Shown here in pieces: positions 5,500 through 6,183 of a stretch of 6,183 bases of DNA; position 1 is the first letter of the stretch; each line of letters starts with the position of its first letter. The notes below the pieces were generated by a model that saw nothing but the letters and a program-made list of their open reading frames with translations, made no database searches and was not told where the DNA came from. The stretch lies in assembly GCA_003154335.1 (NCBI GenBank), contig PMDE01000062.1:22411-28593 (forward strand), in the 5' to 3' direction. The DNA comes from Methanoregula sp. (GTDB taxonomy: Archaea; Halobacteriota; Methanomicrobia; Methanomicrobiales; Methanospirillaceae). The position numbers were made by a program, and so were the translations under genes.

Positions 5500-6057
5500 A
5501 TGGTGGAAAAAGAGTTTGTTATCGGGGTGACAGGTGCAAGCGGGGCATGCTATGCCCGACGCCTGCTTGAAGTACTTTGCACGAATTCAAAGGTCCATAT
5601 TATCATTTCTGATGTTGGCTGTCAGATAGCAGCACACGAAAATGTATCCCTGAATGGATTCAATGCGACCTACCATGCTATCGATCGAATTGCCGCACCG
5701 ATAGCAAGTGGATCCCACCGGTTCGACGGAATGGTCATCATCCCTTGCAGCGCAAAAACACTTGCCGCAATTTCTACCGGGTATGCAGACAACCTGATAA
5801 CGAGGACTGCAGATGTCTGTCTCAAAGAACACCGAACCTGCATTCTCGTAACCCGGGAGACCCCACTCTCAAAGATACACTTAAGAAACATGCTCTCTGC
5901 TGAAGATGCCGGGGCAACGATTATGCCAGCCTGTCCCGGGTTCTACCACAACCCGAAAACCATCGATAATCTGGTAGACATGGTTGTTGCTCGTGTGCTT
6001 GATCATCTTAATGTGGAACACAACCTCATAAAACGCTGGAGCGGGTACGATGCGTGA
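5500..6057 (+). CDS. ubiX: Flavin prenyltransferase UbiX (prenyl-FMN synthase)
   Basis: UbiX joins FMN to a dimethylallyl group from DMAP or DMAPP (EC 2.5.1.129), making prenylated FMN, the cofactor of UbiD decarboxylases. The 185-residue product has the family's usual length and Rossmann-like flavoprotein fold. Hallmarks are GVTGASG (9-15) for FMN phosphate, DGMVIIPCSAKTLAAISTGYADNL (76-99), RTADVCLKE (102-110), the RETPL segment (119-123) and MPACPGFYHNP (142-152), with Tyr149 in the prenyl-phosphate region. The first codons of the next gene, ubiD, overlap its last eight bases, so the cofactor maker and user are translationally coupled. A T7 tract separates it from the upstream unit. Substrate preference (DMAP or DMAPP) cannot be read from the sequence. 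Older annotations as a 4-hydroxybenzoate carboxy-lyase subunit would be misleading. Confidence 0.95.
   Translation: MVEKEFVIGVTGASGACYARRLLEVLCTNSKVHIIISDVGCQIAAHENVSLNGFNATYHAIDRIAAPIASGSHRFDGMVIIPCSAKTLAAISTGYADNLITRTADVCLKEHRTCILVTRETPLSKIHLRNMLSAEDAGATIMPACPGFYHNPKTIDNLVDMVVARVLDHLNVEHNLIKRWSGYDA
6038..6041 (+). promoter_or_regulatory. Shine-Dalgarno site of ubiD inside ubiX
   Basis: GGAG lies within the last codons of ubiX, eight bases before the ATG at 6050. Its spacing is ideal and supports that ATG, which overlaps the ubiX stop region. Translation of the two proteins is probably coupled. Confidence 0.65.
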
Positions 6058-6183
6058 ATTTATACAGAAAATGCGGGAATACGGGATGGTTGTAGACATC
6101 GAGGAACCGGTATCTCCCGACATGCAGGCGCCGAAGATGGCGAGCGGGACCGATAAACTCCTTTTTTTCCATAAAATGGGAAC
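6050..6183 (+). CDS. UbiD-family prenyl-FMN decarboxylase, N-terminal 44 residues only
   Basis: The visible part begins MREFIQKMREYGMVV, then IEEPVSPDMQAPKMA and KLLFFHKMG, and runs off the right edge. The start pattern (R-E-F/L-I, VDIEEPV, then a strand ending LLFF) matches UbiD-family N-termini, and the overlapping ubiX upstream makes this a cofactor-user pair. UbiD enzymes decarboxylate unsaturated acids using prenyl-FMN. In methanogens, which lack ubiquinone, the best-known member is anhydromevalonate phosphate decarboxylase of the archaeal mevalonate pathway, so that is the likely role. The catalytic Arg-Glu-Glu region lies beyond the window, so substrate and intactness cannot be judged. 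The start is set by GGAG eight bases upstream. Confidence 0.85.
   Translation, partial: MREFIQKMREYGMVVDIEEPVSPDMQAPKMASGTDKLLFFHKMG

Noticed and set aside
1..6183. CRISPR array, insertion sequence, tRNA or rRNA genes, defence island
   Set aside because: No regularly spaced repeats, transposase motifs, terminal inverted repeats with target duplications, or tRNA/rRNA signatures were seen on either strand.

Overview
The window looks like part of the genome of a methanogenic archaeon, most likely of the order Methanomicrobiales. The reasons are a coenzyme F420 biosynthesis gene (cofD), two lipobox-bearing surface proteins with Pro/Thr-rich linkers (one with a PEGA domain), a ubiX-ubiD pair of the kind used by the archaeal mevalonate pathway, archaeal TATA boxes about 25 nt upstream of start codons, and Shine-Dalgarno sites of the GGAG/GAGGTGA type. 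The order-level placement is an inference from gene content and moderate base composition. No marker gene proves it.

Layout. On the minus strand the left edge holds a 3'-truncated HEAT-repeat protein gene (1-611). Next is an AT-rich, gene-free stretch (612-951) with a hairpin and T-tracts, then a PEGA/Ig-like surface lipoprotein gene (952-1878) and cofD (1942-2835). On the plus strand, divergent from cofD, is an HD-domain phosphohydrolase of the SAMHD1/dNTPase-like family (2884-4083). A gene-poor stretch (4084-4468) follows and contains a GC-rich island that may be a small RNA. Then comes a two-gene unit of a small lipoprotein (4469-4951) and a single-pass membrane protein (4971-5417), and finally ubiX (5500-6057), which overlaps by 8 bp the start of a ubiD-family decarboxylase gene cut by the right edge.

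How the genes work together. UbiX makes prenylated FMN, the cofactor of UbiD enzymes, so the last two genes form one functional unit; in archaea it often serves anhydromevalonate phosphate decarboxylation in isoprenoid lipid synthesis. CofD makes F420-0, the precursor of the hydride carrier of methanogenesis. The HD protein probably acts on nucleotides. The lipoproteins probably face the outside of the cell.

The clearest unusual signal is regulatory. Four genes have a TATA-like hexamer centred 23.5-25.5 nt upstream of the start codon and no usable Shine-Dalgarno site, which implies leaderless mRNAs. The internal genes of the operons carry Shine-Dalgarno sites. cofD and the HD gene are 48 bp apart and appear to share one palindromic TATA box halfway between their start codons. 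I found no mobile element, CRISPR array, tRNA or rRNA, and no clear evidence of a new defence or metabolic system.
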